Position numbers and translations under genes: made by a program
In this document: one piece after another, positions 17,288-26,906 of the stretch
How positions within the stretch are numbered: position 1 is the first letter of the stretch
Layout: each line of letters starts with the position of its first letter
Assembly: GCF_009177065.1 (NCBI RefSeq)
Contig: NZ_WEZF01000013.1
Span: forward strand, 124,001-188,000
Direction of reading: 5' to 3'
DNA: 64,000 nt
DNA from: Tautonia marina
GTDB taxonomy: Bacteria; Planctomycetota; Planctomycetia; Isosphaerales; Isosphaeraceae
Notes under the pieces: model-generated
What the model saw: the letters and a program-made list of their open reading frames with translations, nothing else
What the model was told of the DNA's origin: nothing
The model's database searches: none

Positions 17288-20200
17288 ATGCGACTGCTCG
17301 CGACCGCCGCGGCCCTTGTCCTGGGGGTGCTTCTCGCACCGGGGGCCGGAATGGCCCAGGACCTTGTCGCCGAGACCGACCCGAAGACGCCCGAGGAGGA
17401 ACGCCAGGCATTGCGCTTGCCTCCGGGGTTCGAGATTCAGCTCGTCGCGTCGGAACCTGATATCTACAAGCCCATGAATCTCGCCTTCGACGAGCAAGGG
17501 CGGCTCTGGGTGACCTCGTCGATCGAGTATCCCTTCCCTCCCGAGGATGGGGCCCCCGGACGTGATCGCGTGACGATTTTGAGCGACTTCGGCCCCGATG
17601 GCCGGGCGCGGTCGGTCACGCAATTCGCCGAAGACCTGACCATCCCGATCGGCCTCTTGCCGCTGTCGTCGAACGAGGCCCTGGTTCACAGCATCCCGCA
17701 CATCCTCCGCCTGACGGACACGGATGGCGACGGCAAGGCCGATGAGCGCGAAGTCGTCTTGCGCGAGTATGGGTTTCAGGATACGCACGGCATGACCAAC
17801 GCGTTTACCCTCGGGTTCGACGGCTGGATCTACGCCTGCCACGGCTTCTCGAATACCTCGACCGTCGAGGCGAAGGACGGCGAAGAAATCACGATGCAGT
17901 CGGGCAACACCTACCGGTTCCGCCCTGATGGCTCGGCGATTGAGCAGTGGACCTGGGGCCAGGTCAACCCGTTCGGACTGGCGCTTGATCCGCTCGGGAA
18001 CCTCTGGTCGTGCGACTGCCACACATTGCCCATCTACCACCTCTTGCGGGGGGCCTATTATCCGAGCTTCGGCAAGCCGCACGACGGCCTCGGCTTTGGC
18101 CCGGCGGTGATGGAACACTTGCACGGATCAACAGGCATTGCGGGGATTTCGTACTACGAGGCCGACCACTTTCCCGAAGAATGGCGCGGCACGATCTTTG
18201 TCGGCAACCCGGTGACGGCTCGGGTCAACCACGACCGCATCTCATGGGCCGGTTCCAGCCCGACAGCCATCGAGCAGCCGGACTTCATCATCAGCGATGA
18301 CCCGTGGTTCCGGCCGGTCGATATCGAGCTTGGACCCGACGGCGCACTTTACATTGCCGACTTCTACAATCGAATCATCGGCCATTATGAAGTGCCGTTG
18401 ACCCATCCCGGCCGCGACCGGGACCGAGGGAGAATCTGGCGCGTCGTCTACGTCGGCGGGGACGGATCGAACCCGCCGCCGACCATGCCCCGAGCCGACT
18501 GGGGAGCGGCGAGCGTGGCCGACCTGATCGACGACCTAAGCCATCCCAATCTGACCGTCCGCCTGCGGGCCACGGACGAACTGGCCAGTCGGCCCGACGC
18601 CGAAGCGATCGTTCCGGCCTTGCTCGCGGCTGTGACTGACGCGACATCGTCCGAACGGCGAGTGCATGCTCTCTGGGCACTCGATCGTCGCGGGGCCTTG
18701 CCGGAGGATCGGCTCGCGGCGGCCCTGGCCGACGAGGACCGCGCCGTCCGGACGCACGCCGTGAAAATCCTGGCCGAGCGATCGGCGTGGGACGATGCCC
18801 AGGGTGCCGCGGTTCGTAACCGCCTGGGTGATTCCGACCCGTTCGTCCGCCGCGCCGCGGCCGACGCAATGGGACGGCATCCGGCCCCGTCGCAGATCGC
18901 TCCTCTGCTGGATGCCTGGAGCGCGGCCGATCCAGACGACACGCACCTGGTCCACGTCGTCCGGATGGCCTTGCGTGATCAGCTCCGATCGGCCGACGCC
19001 TGGGCCCGCCTTCCCAATCCCTTGACGGAGGCAGACCGATCGAAAATTGCCGAGATGTCGCTCGGTGTCCCAACGGTTGAAGCCGCGTCGTTCCTGCTCG
19101 ATCACCTGCGAGCGAACCCGGAGGCGGTTGGCGATGCATCACGATTCGTCGAGCATATCGCCCGCTATGGCGAGGAATCGTCGCAGGCGGATGCGAGAGA
19201 GTTTGCCCGGTCGGCCTCGGAAGGGGATCTGCGGCAGAGCCTCGCCCTGTTGCGAGCGATTCACCGAGGCGTACAGGCACGCGGCAATCGGCTCGACGAC
19301 GCGTCACGATCCTGGGCGGAGGAGGTGGCCGGGGCCTTGCTGGCATCGAGCGAGGACCGCGACCGGCTCGACGGAATCGAGGTGACGGGCACGCTCCGCC
19401 TCGGTGCGAAGGCCGGAACGCTCGAATCGATGTTGCTCGATCGGAACACCGCCGAACCGCTGCGGCTGGCAGCGATCGACGCAAGAGCATCGATGGATCC
19501 GGCCGGAGCGGTCGAGCCGCTGGCCACGCTGCTCGAAGCGGTCGATGACGCTCCTTCGATCCGAGACCGGGCCGCCGAGGCGCTCGGCCGTACGGGACGC
19601 CCCGACGCAGACGCGGTGTTGCTGGAGGTGCTGGCAATCGCGCCAAGCCGCCTGCAACGGACGATCGCCGTCACCCTCTCGGCCACTCAGACCGGGGCCG
19701 AGGCGTTGCTCAAGAGCGTCGAGGAGGGCCGCGCCCCCGCGGAGTTGCTGCGCGAACCGCCGGTACAGATCCGGATGACCAACGCGGGAGTCGAGGCGAT
19801 GGCTTCGCGGATCGAGGCCCTGACCGCCGGCTTGCCACCGGCAGACGAGGGGCTCAGGAAGTTCATTGATGAACGATTAACGCGATTTTCCTCTCTGAAA
19901 TCGATGCCCGACGCCGAGGCCGGCCGCGCGGTCTTTACCGAATACTGCGCGGGGTGCCACAAGATCGGCAGCGACGGGGCCGAGGTTGGACCGCAGCTCG
20001 ATGGTGTGGGTATCCGGGGGCCGCTCCGCGTGCTGGAAGACATCCTGAACCCAAACCTGAATGTTGATCAGGCGTTTCGCACCACCACGCTTGGCCTGAG
20101 CGATGGCCGGGTCTTGACGGGCCTCTTGCTGGCCGAGGAAGGGGACGTCCTGGTTCTGGCCGATGCCGAGGGGAAATCCCAGCGCATTCCGGCCGATGAG

Positions 20201-20323
20201 GTTGAGGAGCGGCTCACCTCGTCCCTCTCTCCCATGCCCGCGAACTTCGGTGAACGGATTCCGGAGGAGGAGTTTCACCAGCTGATCGCCTACCTGCTCT
20301 CGCAGCGAACCAAGGAAGACTGA
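17288..20323 (+). CDS. PVC-type heme-binding CxxCH protein (dehydrogenase-like propeller, HEAT repeats, cytochrome c)
   Basis: 1011 residues. Signal peptide to about residue 24. Residues 35-400 are the membrane-bound-dehydrogenase-type beta-propeller of planctomycetes: LPPGFEIQLVASEPD, KPMNLAFDEQGRLWVTSS, DTDGDGKADE, HGMTNAFTLGFDGWIY and ELGPDGALYIADFYNRIIGH. Residues 410-840 are HEAT-like helical repeats. The C-terminus is a cytochrome c domain with CAGCH at 887-891, HKIGSDGAEVGPQLDG, and then the conserved LEDILNPNLNVDQAF and ADEVEERLTSSLSPMP. Inference: a periplasmic redox enzyme of unknown substrate, often in planctomycete carbohydrate-related loci. I chose the ATG at a GGAG-preceded start; a TTG seven codons earlier is an alternative. 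Confidence 0.92.
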   Translation: MRLLATAAALVLGVLLAPGAGMAQDLVAETDPKTPEEERQALRLPPGFEIQLVASEPDIYKPMNLAFDEQGRLWVTSSIEYPFPPEDGAPGRDRVTILSDFGPDGRARSVTQFAEDLTIPIGLLPLSSNEALVHSIPHILRLTDTDGDGKADEREVVLREYGFQDTHGMTNAFTLGFDGWIYACHGFSNTSTVEAKDGEEITMQSGNTYRFRPDGSAIEQWTWGQVNPFGLALDPLGNLWSCDCHTLPIYHLLRGAYYPSFGKPHDGLGFGPAVMEHLHGSTGIAGISYYEADHFPEEWRGTIFVGNPVTARVNHDRISWAGSSPTAIEQPDFIISDDPWFRPVDIELGPDGALYIADFYNRIIGHYEVPLTHPGRDRDRGRIWRVVYVGGDGSNPPPTMPRADWGAASVADLIDDLSHPNLTVRLRATDELASRPDAEAIVPALLAAVTDATSSERRVHALWALDRRGALPEDRLAAALADEDRAVRTHAVKILAERSAWDDAQGAAVRNRLGDSDPFVRRAAADAMGRHPAPSQIAPLLDAWSAADPDDTHLVHVVRMALRDQLRSADAWARLPNPLTEADRSKIAEMSLGVPTVEAASFLLDHLRANPEAVGDASRFVEHIARYGEESSQADAREFARSASEGDLRQSLALLRAIHRGVQARGNRLDDASRSWAEEVAGALLASSEDRDRLDGIEVTGTLRLGAKAGTLESMLLDRNTAEPLRLAAIDARASMDPAGAVEPLATLLEAVDDAPSIRDRAAEALGRTGRPDADAVLLEVLAIAPSRLQRTIAVTLSATQTGAEALLKSVEEGRAPAELLREPPVQIRMTNAGVEAMASRIEALTAGLPPADEGLRKFIDERLTRFSSLKSMPDAEAGRAVFTEYCAGCHKIGSDGAEVGPQLDGVGIRGPLRVLEDILNPNLNVDQAFRTTTLGLSDGRVLTGLLLAEEGDVLVLADAEGKSQRIPADEVEERLTSSLSPMPANFGERIPEEEFHQLIAYLLSQRTKED

Positions 20324-20341
20324 GACGAGATGCTCTGTCCC

Positions 20342-20365
20342 GCCCCGGACGATCGGGGTCGGGGC
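20342..20365 (+). terminator. hairpin after PVC heme protein
   Basis: GCCCCG/CGGGGC stem around a 12-nt loop starts 18 bp past the stop codon, with no T tract. Confidence 0.4.
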
Positions 20366-20467
20366 AAACCTCATTGGGTGAGAGCGCAGGGATCATGAGC
20401 CACGGATGAAACACAGATGAAACACCGATAACTACGAGAACAGAGAGAAGAGACAGGGAGAAGACGC

Positions 20468-21871
20468 ATGCGGTTGGCCCAACGAATGACGGCGGGAGCG
20501 GTGCTGATGGTGGCGGCGATGGCCGCGAACGCGATCGCGCGGGAGGAACCGGAATCTTTGAAGAAGGCGGAAGGATACCGGGGGATCTGGTATTTCAACC
20601 AACCGTCGAACGACGAGTACCGATACAAGTATAGCGGCGGATTTGCCACCTATCCGCAGCAACATCTCCCGATCGCGCTTTATGCGGAAGAAGTGGACAC
20701 AACCTTTTTCGTCTTCGGTGGTCGTCCGGCGGAAGAAAACCGGCTCCTTATCATGGTCGGCGCGTATGATCATGCAAGCGGAACGGTGCCGAAGCCGACG
20801 ATTCTGCTCGACAAGAAGACGACGGATGCCCACGACAACCCCGTTCTCAGTCTCGACGACGAGGGGCATTTGTGGGTCTTTTCAAACGCGCACGGCACGG
20901 GAAGGCCGGCGTTCGTGCATCGGAGCGTCAGGCCCTTCGACATCGACGCCTTCGAACTTGTGAGCGAGACAAACTTCTCGTACGGTCAGCCCTGGTTTCT
21001 GGGCAAGGACAAGGGCTTCCTGTTTCTTCACACGCGGTATCAAGGTGGCCGACGCATCCTGCACTGGATGACAAGCCCCGACGGCCGGGAGTGGTCGGAA
21101 CCTCAGCGGCTCGCAGCCATGGCCAAGGGGCACTATCAGGTGAGCTGGAAGCACGGCAAGACCGTTGGCACCGCCTTCAACTACCACCCCGAACCCGTGG
21201 GCCTGAACGCTCGCACAAATCTCTATTACGTCCAAACCGACGACGCCGGCACCACCTGGACCACCGTGGATGGTTCCCCCGTCGAATTGCCGCTGATCGA
21301 CCGCGATCATCCTGCCCTGGTGCATGATTATGAAGCCGAAGGATTGCTCGTTTATTTAAAGGACCTCCAATTCGATGCTGACGGCCACCCGATCCTCCTC
21401 TACCTGACAACACTCGGCTACGAGTCGGGCCCCGACAACGGCCCGAGGACCTGGCAAACGGCGCGCTGGACGGGATCGGATTGGGAGATCCGGCCGGTCA
21501 CGACCTCCGATCACAACTACGACTTCGGTTCGCTCTACGTCGAGGCCGACGGCACCTGGCGGCTCATTGCCCCGACCGACCCCGGCCCTCAGCCCTTCGG
21601 CACGGGGGGCGAGATCGTCATGTGGACGAGTCACGACCAGGGAGCGAACTGGAATCGGGCCAAGACCCTGACGAGCGAAAGCGCATACAATCACACGTAT
21701 GTGCGTCGTCCGTTGAATGCCCATGCGGATTTTTACGGCCTCTGGGCCGACGGCAGCGCGTGGGAGCCGTCTCCCTCATCGCTCTACTTTACCGACCGGG
21801 ACGGCTCGCACGTTTGGCGATTACCGGAGGTGATCGAGGGGGATCGAGCCCGTCCTGAAGTGGTGCGCTGA
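20468..21871 (+). CDS. BNR-4 repeat secreted protein, possible polysaccharide lyase
   Basis: 467 residues with a signal peptide (to about residue 24, ANAIAREE). The mature protein is a beta-propeller of BNR-4 type: GYRGIWYFNQPSNDEYRYKYSGG, a HDNPVLSLDDEGHLWVFSN blade, FSYGQPWFLGKDKGFLFLHTRY, WMTSPDGREWSEPQRLAAMAKGHYQVSW split over a further blade, and DDAGTTWTT. BNR-4 propellers include ulvan and related polysaccharide lyases, so an extracellular sugar-polymer function is plausible, but the catalytic residues cannot be assigned by eye. It follows the PVC heme protein by 144 bp in the same direction. Confidence 0.82.
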   Translation: MRLAQRMTAGAVLMVAAMAANAIAREEPESLKKAEGYRGIWYFNQPSNDEYRYKYSGGFATYPQQHLPIALYAEEVDTTFFVFGGRPAEENRLLIMVGAYDHASGTVPKPTILLDKKTTDAHDNPVLSLDDEGHLWVFSNAHGTGRPAFVHRSVRPFDIDAFELVSETNFSYGQPWFLGKDKGFLFLHTRYQGGRRILHWMTSPDGREWSEPQRLAAMAKGHYQVSWKHGKTVGTAFNYHPEPVGLNARTNLYYVQTDDAGTTWTTVDGSPVELPLIDRDHPALVHDYEAEGLLVYLKDLQFDADGHPILLYLTTLGYESGPDNGPRTWQTARWTGSDWEIRPVTTSDHNYDFGSLYVEADGTWRLIAPTDPGPQPFGTGGEIVMWTSHDQGANWNRAKTLTSESAYNHTYVRRPLNAHADFYGLWADGSAWEPSPSSLYFTDRDGSHVWRLPEVIEGDRARPEVVR

Positions 21872-21890
21872 GCAACGTCAGGCCAAGCTC

Positions 21891-21914
21891 CAGGGGCCGA
21901 CCGAACGGCCCCTG
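21891..21914. terminator. bidirectional hairpin
   Basis: A perfect 9-bp stem CAGGGGCCG/CGGCCCCTG with a 6-nt loop lies between the convergent BNR-4 and ABM monooxygenase genes. Confidence 0.7.
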
Positions 21915-21922
21915 ACCAGGCT

Positions 21923-22213
21923 TTACACGTCGAGCGGCTCGTAAAGCTCGGGAGTGCGGCTTTCGAGCAGGGGGATCAGGCCGTTGGCGACGTACTGGGC
22001 GAAGTGGGGGGCGGCGCGGTGGGCGTCGAGGGCGGCCTGGTCGTCGTACTGTTCGTAGAGGAAGAAGCGGCGAGGGTCGGTCGTCGATCGGTGGACGAGG
22101 TACATCCGGCAGCCCGGCTCGGCGCGGGTGGCGGGAATGAGGTCGCGGAAGAAGGCGATGGCGTCTTGCTCGCGGCCCTCCTTGACGACGTAGGTCACGG
22201 CGACGCAGATCAT
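21923..22213 (-). CDS. antibiotic biosynthesis monooxygenase (ABM) domain protein
   Basis: 96 residues, a complete ABM ferredoxin-like fold: VAVTYVVKEGREQDAIAFF, TRAEPGCRMYLVHRS, RFFLYEQYDDQAALDAH and PHFAQYV. Family members such as YgiN and LsrG act as small cofactor-free oxygenases or isomerases on quinones or signalling molecules. The specific substrate here cannot be inferred. It lies downstream of ilvC on the same strand, with a hairpin between them, so the two may be separate transcripts. GGAGAG precedes the ATG. Confidence 0.85.
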   Translation of the reverse strand: MICVAVTYVVKEGREQDAIAFFRDLIPATRAEPGCRMYLVHRSTTDPRRFFLYEQYDDQAALDAHRAAPHFAQYVANGLIPLLESRTPELYEPLDV

Positions 22214-22246
22214 CGGCACGCGCTCTCCTTGGGTGAAAGCACCGCG

Positions 22247-22283
22247 GCGCCGCCCTGCCTGGATTCGATCGGGAGGGCGGCGC
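22247..22283 (-). terminator. hairpin terminator after ilvC
   Basis: A perfect 10-bp stem GCGCCGCCCT/AGGGCGGCGC with a 17-nt loop lies 20 bp past the ilvC stop codon and upstream of the ABM gene start. Confidence 0.6.
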
Positions 22284-22302
22284 GAGCGGTTCAAATCCGA
22301 AC

Positions 22303-23307
22303 TCAGACGGACTTCGAGTCGATCCAGGTCATCAGGCTGCGGAGGCGCTTGCCGACCTCCTCGACCGGGTGCTCGCGTTCGACGCGGCGGGTGGCCTTGA
22401 AGCCGGGCTGACCGGCTCGGTTCTCCAAGATCCACTCGCGGGCAAACTGGCCGGTCTGGATCTCGTGGAGAATCTTCTTCATCTCCTTGCGGGTCTCCTC
22501 GGTGATGATCCGGGGGCCCCGGGTGTAGTCGCCGTACTCGGCGGTGTTGGAGATGCTGTAGCGCATGTAGTTCAGGCCGCCCTGGTACATCAGGTCGACG
22601 ATGAGCTTCAGCTCGTGCAGGCACTCGAAGTAGGCGCTTTCGGGCTGGTAGCCGGCCTCGACGAGCGTTTCGAAGCCCATCTTCACCAGGGCGGAGACAC
22701 CGCCGCAAAGCACCACCTGTTCACCGAACAGGTCAGTCTCGGTCTCCTCGGCGAAGGTGGTTTCCAGCACGCCGCCGCGGGTGCCGCCGATTCCCTTGGC
22801 GTAGGCCAGGGCCAGGGCCTTCCCTTGCTCGGAGCAGCCGTCGCCGGTGGCGATCAGGCAGGGGACGCCGCCCCCTTTCTCGAACTCGCTGCGGACCAGG
22901 TGGCCGGGGCCTTTCGGGGCGACCAGGGCGCTATCGACGCCCGAAGGAGGCTCGACCTGGCCGAAGTGGATGTTAAAGCCGTGCGAGCAGAGCAAGAGGT
23001 TGCCCGGCTTGAGGTTCCCCTTGATGTCGCGGTTGTAGACGTCGGCCTGGACCTCGTCGGGCAGGAGGATGTTGACGAGGTCGCCGGCCTCGGCGGCCTC
23101 GGCGGCCGAGACGGGCTTGAAGCCGTGCTCGACGGCCAGCTCGTAGTTCTTCGAGCCGGGGCGCTGGCCGACGACGACGGTGCAGCCCGAGTCCCTCAGG
23201 TTCTGGGCGTGGGCGTGCCCCTGGCTGCCGTAGCCGATAATGCTGATCGTCTTGCCTTTGAGCAAACCAAGGTCGGCGTCCTGGTCGTAATACATCGTCG
23301 CCGGCAT
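22303..23307 (-). CDS. ilvC: ketol-acid reductoisomerase, class I
   Basis: 334 residues, normal length for the short class I enzyme. It converts acetolactate or acetohydroxybutyrate to the dihydroxy acid in valine, leucine and isoleucine synthesis (NADPH, Mg2+). Visible motifs: Rossmann [17 protein letters not shown]; cofactor loop GQRPGSKN with Arg and Ser expected to contact the NADPH phosphate; [29 protein letters not shown]; metal-ligand helix [10 protein letters not shown]; and [15 protein letters not shown]-like helix with SNTAEYGDY. The start MPATMYYD is the family-typical beginning. In many bacteria ilvC directly follows ilvBN. Here ilvN lies 3.6 kb upstream on the same strand with a CRTAC1 gene and gene remnants between. 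Confidence 0.97.
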   Translation of the reverse strand: MPATMYYDQDADLGLLKGKTISIIGYGSQGHAHAQNLRDSGCTVVVGQRPGSKNYELAVEHGFKPVSAAEAAEAGDLVNILLPDEVQADVYNRDIKGNLKPGNLLLCSHGFNIHFGQVEPPSGVDSALVAPKGPGHLVRSEFEKGGGVPCLIATGDGCSEQGKALALAYAKGIGGTRGGVLETTFAEETETDLFGEQVVLCGGVSALVKMGFETLVEAGYQPESAYFECLHELKLIVDLMYQGGLNYMRYSISNTAEYGDYTRGPRIITEETRKEMKKILHEIQTGQFAREWILENRAGQPGFKATRRVEREHPVEEVGKRLRSLMTWIDSKSV

Positions 23308-23636
23308 GGGCGGGTGTCCTTCTCTCTCAGTCGGAGTCTGGCAGCGGTTGCACGAAACGGTGGGATGCGGTCGCGATGGTGTTCATCAGTTGGTCGCGCG
23401 CGGTCGAAGACCCGCCCGCGCGGCCGCGCGACCTTTGGGAGATTGTCTTACCATAAGAGCGGGTCCGATCGCCAGATGGGTCATCCGCCGGGGGGAAGAT
23501 CGACCGACATCCTGACCCTCCAGGCGCCGGGAAGGCTTGCATCCCGGTCAGCGACTCGACGAAGCCCCCGCCGCCTTGAGTCACGCGACAGCCTTCGACA
23601 GGCGGGGACCGGGACAACACCGGGGTGTCCCAGTCG
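23308..23636. other. intergenic region upstream of ilvC
   Basis: No credible gene. It must contain the ilvC promoter and leader. A GC-rich GCGCGCGGTC..GCGCGGCCGCGCG stretch could fold, but no known leader peptide or riboswitch pattern was recognised. Confidence 0.4.
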
Positions 23637-23882
23637 TCAGGGCAGCCCCCCCGCCACCTCGGTGCGCCAGAGGAACACGGAACCGTCGTGAACGGTGCAG
23701 GTTAAGGCAGAGCCGTCCTGAGAGAAGGCCAGGCCGTTGATCAGATCGGAGGGGCCGTCGAGGGTGAGCAGCCCCTGGCCGGTAAGGGGGTCCCAGAGAC
23801 GGACGGTGCGCGAGGTGCCGGCGGCGGCGGCGAGGGAGCCATCGGGAGAGCAGGCGACGGCGCGGAGTTCGCCGTCGGCAGT
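23637..23882 (-). pseudogene. C-terminal remnant of a WD40 repeat protein
   Basis: The frame encodes about 80 residues that are typical last WD40 blades: DGELRAVACSPDGSLAAAAG, then RTVRLWDPLTGQGLLTLDGP, LINGLAFSQDGSALT and DGSVFLWRTE, ending in a stop. Upstream of the first blade the sequence abruptly stops resembling WD40. No start codon with a ribosome site or earlier blades exist. A full protein would need at least seven blades. The break coincides with the 5' end of the oppositely oriented PEP-CTERM remnant. Confidence 0.6.
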
Positions 23883-24176
23883 ATGGTCGATTCGCTCAAC
23901 CGCACCCTCGGCTTCGCCTACCTCGGCGGCCGCGTCACGACCTTCGGCGTCTCGAATCCCGGCGGGGGTCTCTTCGACACCTACGCCCTGGGGGTCAACG
24001 ACTTCGGCAAAATCGTCGGCTTCTCCTTCGACGAGAATGGCAGGCAGCATGGTTTCACCGCCCAGTTCATCCCCGAGCCGTCGAGCCTCGCCCTGGCGGG
24101 CATGGGCGGACTGGGGATGATCGGCCTGGCGGTGCGGAGGCGACGGTCGGCGTTGAAGAGGTCGGCGACGGCGTGA
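23883..24176 (+). pseudogene. C-terminal remnant of a HAF-repeat PEP-CTERM protein
   Basis: A 97-residue frame with one HAF-type repeat (LGFAYLGGRVTTFGVSNPGG..TYALGVNDFGKIVGFSFDENG..HGF). It ends in a PEP-CTERM sorting signal: PEPSSLALAGMGGLG, a hydrophobic helix, then RRRRSALKR. Such proteins normally have a signal peptide and several HAF repeats; both are missing here. The frame begins where the WD40 remnant on the other strand ends, so the piece looks like a rearrangement leftover, not a functional gene. An ATG is present but without a clear ribosome site. Confidence 0.6.
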
Positions 24177-24195
24177 TCGGCTGACGATCGCGGGA

Positions 24196-24223
24196 GCCGG
24201 CCGCCGGAATCGGGGCGGCTGGC
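24196..24223. terminator. hairpin between CRTAC1-like gene and remnants
   Basis: GCCGGCCGCC/GGCGGCTGGC stem with one mismatch and an 8-nt loop lies downstream of both the plus-strand PEP-CTERM remnant and the minus-strand CRTAC1-like gene. Confidence 0.45.
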
Positions 24224-24412
24224 CCGTCTTCGACAGACCTCCGACGCGACGACGATCGATGAGCCATGCCCCGACCCAGCGACGGGCCGGCAAGCACGGC
24301 CGGTTCGCCAGGGGAGAGCAGGCCACGGCTCGACATCTCCCGGCCGGGGCTCGTCGTCGACGTGGCCGAGGCGCTGGAGGCTCGCCGCTGAAGGAGAGGA
24401 GCGGCGACCCGA

Positions 24413-26842
24413 TCAGCCGGCCGGCTCGATGATCTCGACGGCCTGGTCCATCGGCACGTCTTGAACAATCTGGTCGGCAGCATCGAGCGCCGGCCACCGG
24501 ATCGTGACGGACTCGATCCCCGAGGCGTGGCCGAGGCCGATCGTCTGGCTCAGGGCGTTGCCGCCGAAGCTGGTTCCGCCGGAAACGAGACGGTGCAGCC
24601 ACCGGGTCGAGCCGTCGGGGTCGCGCAGGGTGATCGTGATGCGTGCACCGAGGGCCGAGCGGTTCGATCGGGTGCCGATCAGCGTGAGCGTCAGCCAGTG
24701 ATGGTCGTGTCCGGGGTTCTGGAAGAGGGCGTTGTAGGAGCGGTCTCCCGGCACTGCGCCACCGAGTTGGACAAAGAGATCGGCGGCACCGTCGTCATTG
24801 AAATCGGCGATCGACACCCCATGCCCTTTTTGCAAGTGGCCGGTGCCGCTGGAGGCGGTTGCGTCAACAAACCGGCGGCCGGCATCGTTGCGCAGGAGGA
24901 CGTTGGGCATCAGGTACGAATAGCCGGGGCGTCCGGTGGCGAGGTAAAGGTCGATCCAGCCATCGCCGTCGAGATCTCCGAAATTCGATCCCATCGGCAG
25001 GAAGACGCGACCAAGACCCATCGCGGGGGCGACATTGGTGAACGTGCCGTCGCCCAGGTTTCGATAGAGCCGGAGTGACGGGGGACCGCTCTGCTCCGCC
25101 AGAAACAGGTCGTAGGGACCGGGATTGTGAACCGATCGCTCCTGAGAGGTCGCCGGACCCTCGACCTGATCGAGCACGAAGCCGAGCAGATCGGCTGAGT
25201 AGTCGGTGACGAACAGATCGAGCCGGCCGTCGTTGTCGCAATCGAACCAGCCGCACGAGAAGCTGTCGATTGGCCCGAGCACACCAGCCTGGGGGGCGAT
25301 GTCCTCGAAGGTTCCGTCGCCGAGGTTCCGGTAGAGCCGGTTCGGGGCGGCCATGTTGGACACGTAGAGATCAGGCCATCCGTCGTTGTCGACGTCTCCC
25401 CAGCTCGCCCCCTTGGCGTATCGAGCGTTGGCAACGCCGGCCTCGGCGGTGACATCGGTGAACGAGCCATCGCCGCGATTGCGGTAGAGCCGGCAGAGGC
25501 GCTGATGGTCGTCGCCGCGAAGGGCGTCGGGATCGAGGAATAACCGGGAGGCGTCGAGATCGCCGCCGCGTGCTTCGCCGCAGACGAACAGATCGAGGTG
25601 CCCATCGCGGTCGAAGTCTCCCCACGCGGCCGATTGACTGGCGATCGGTTGGGTGAGGCCGGCCCGAGCGGTCACGTCTTCGAACCGCTCGCCGCCGAGG
25701 TTGCGGAGCAAGGTCATCGGCGCCGGATTTTCCCAGCCTCCTCGCACGAGCAAAACATCAAGATGCCCGTCGTTGTCGAAATCGGCATGCGCACAATTGA
25801 CCGCAAGCACATGCGAATCGAGCCCGAACCGAGACGAGGCATCGGAGAAGGTGCCGTCTCCGTTGTTCAGGAACAGGCGGGGTCCAAGATCGGTTTCGTA
25901 GCTCGTCCAGAACAGGTCGGGCAGGCCGTCTCGGTCGAAGTCGTCGAAAACGCTGCCGCCGGCCATGTCCGGTCCAGCCGAGAGCAACCCGGCGGCCTCG
26001 GAGACATTCGAGAACCGGGAAAGCGTTCGGTCGTCGTCTCGGCTCGGAAGGGGCAAGACGCGGGCCGACTCACCCGCCGAGGTTCGGCCGAGCAGGTCGA
26101 GGGCCAGTTGCAAGCCCCAGTGCATCGCCAGGTCATCCGGCCGCTGGCGAAGGTACTCCGAAAGCCGATCGGCCGCCTCGCTTGCCCCGTCGGGCAGAAT
26201 GTGAACGGCCCCCGGCGCGATCGGCCAGAGGCAGGTCGAGGGGCCGACGCAGCCGATGCAGTTCTCCGTCTCTCCTCGACGCAGGGCCGCCACCCCTCGA
26301 AGGGCCAGGAGGTTCTGCCTCAAGCCGACGGGCACGAGCGGATTGTCGGCCGACCTTGCAGCGCGATCGAGCCATGCCTCGGCCTCATCGAAGGCTCCTT
26401 CGTAGAGGAACAGAACCGCGATGTCGCGTTCGATCGTCGCGCGCAGTTGCGGAGCGTCGAGACTCTGCGGATCGATCGCCGCGCGTTGCTCCTGAAGCGC
26501 CGCAATCCCCCGGCGGTTCCTCCCCCGGATCGACGCCACCACCTGCTCCAGGTTACCCCGATCCGCCACCGGTCCGCTGAACCGGGTCGCGAGGGTAAAG
26601 CCGCTCTCGTCGATCGGCTCCGTCCCGTAGGGAGGGATGGTCAGATACCGTTCGGCCGCCGAAAGTGCCGGAGCATTGGCCCCGCCTCTGGAGACGGCAG
26701 GGCTGGGATCGGGAACCGGAACGTCGACCGGCACGGGGTCTCGTGAACATCCAGAGGACGGAACCAGGGTCAGGCCCGTCAGCACAATCGGGATCGAGAA
26801 CGAGCCGACCCCGAGTGATTTCCGAAAGAGTGTGGTCGACAC
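24413..26842 (-). CDS. CRTAC1-family FG-GAP/UnbV-ASPIC domain protein
   Basis: 809 residues from a GTG with GGGAG about 8 nt upstream. The N-terminus is export-like (basic FRK, hydrophobic stretch, then PSSGC at Cys32), perhaps a lipoprotein with an imperfect lipobox. Residues 55-270 are TPR-like helices. From about 275 there are FG-GAP/VCBS repeats with calcium-binding DxDxDGxxD loops: DFDRDGLPDLFW, DFDNDGHLDVLL, DVDNDGWPDLYV, DCDNDGRLDLFV and DLDGDGWIDLYL. The C-terminus is UnbV/ASPIC (NRSALGARITITL, SGGTSFGGNALSQTIGLG, VTIRWP). Probably an extracellular or periplasmic calcium-binding propeller; function unknown. It starts 64 bp after ilvN and may be cotranscribed with it. Confidence 0.9.
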   Translation of the reverse strand: MSTTLFRKSLGVGSFSIPIVLTGLTLVPSSGCSRDPVPVDVPVPDPSPAVSRGGANAPALSAAERYLTIPPYGTEPIDESGFTLATRFSGPVADRGNLEQVVASIRGRNRRGIAALQEQRAAIDPQSLDAPQLRATIERDIAVLFLYEGAFDEAEAWLDRAARSADNPLVPVGLRQNLLALRGVAALRRGETENCIGCVGPSTCLWPIAPGAVHILPDGASEAADRLSEYLRQRPDDLAMHWGLQLALDLLGRTSAGESARVLPLPSRDDDRTLSRFSNVSEAAGLLSAGPDMAGGSVFDDFDRDGLPDLFWTSYETDLGPRLFLNNGDGTFSDASSRFGLDSHVLAVNCAHADFDNDGHLDVLLVRGGWENPAPMTLLRNLGGERFEDVTARAGLTQPIASQSAAWGDFDRDGHLDLFVCGEARGGDLDASRLFLDPDALRGDDHQRLCRLYRNRGDGSFTDVTAEAGVANARYAKGASWGDVDNDGWPDLYVSNMAAPNRLYRNLGDGTFEDIAPQAGVLGPIDSFSCGWFDCDNDGRLDLFVTDYSADLLGFVLDQVEGPATSQERSVHNPGPYDLFLAEQSGPPSLRLYRNLGDGTFTNVAPAMGLGRVFLPMGSNFGDLDGDGWIDLYLATGRPGYSYLMPNVLLRNDAGRRFVDATASSGTGHLQKGHGVSIADFNDDGAADLFVQLGGAVPGDRSYNALFQNPGHDHHWLTLTLIGTRSNRSALGARITITLRDPDGSTRWLHRLVSGGTSFGGNALSQTIGLGHASGIESVTIRWPALDAADQIVQDVPMDQAVEIIEPAG

Positions 26843-26906
26843 GGCGCATCTCCCATCTCCAGAATCTCCTCGGGAACGGACTCAGCGGACTCGGGCTCGG
26901 CAAGGC

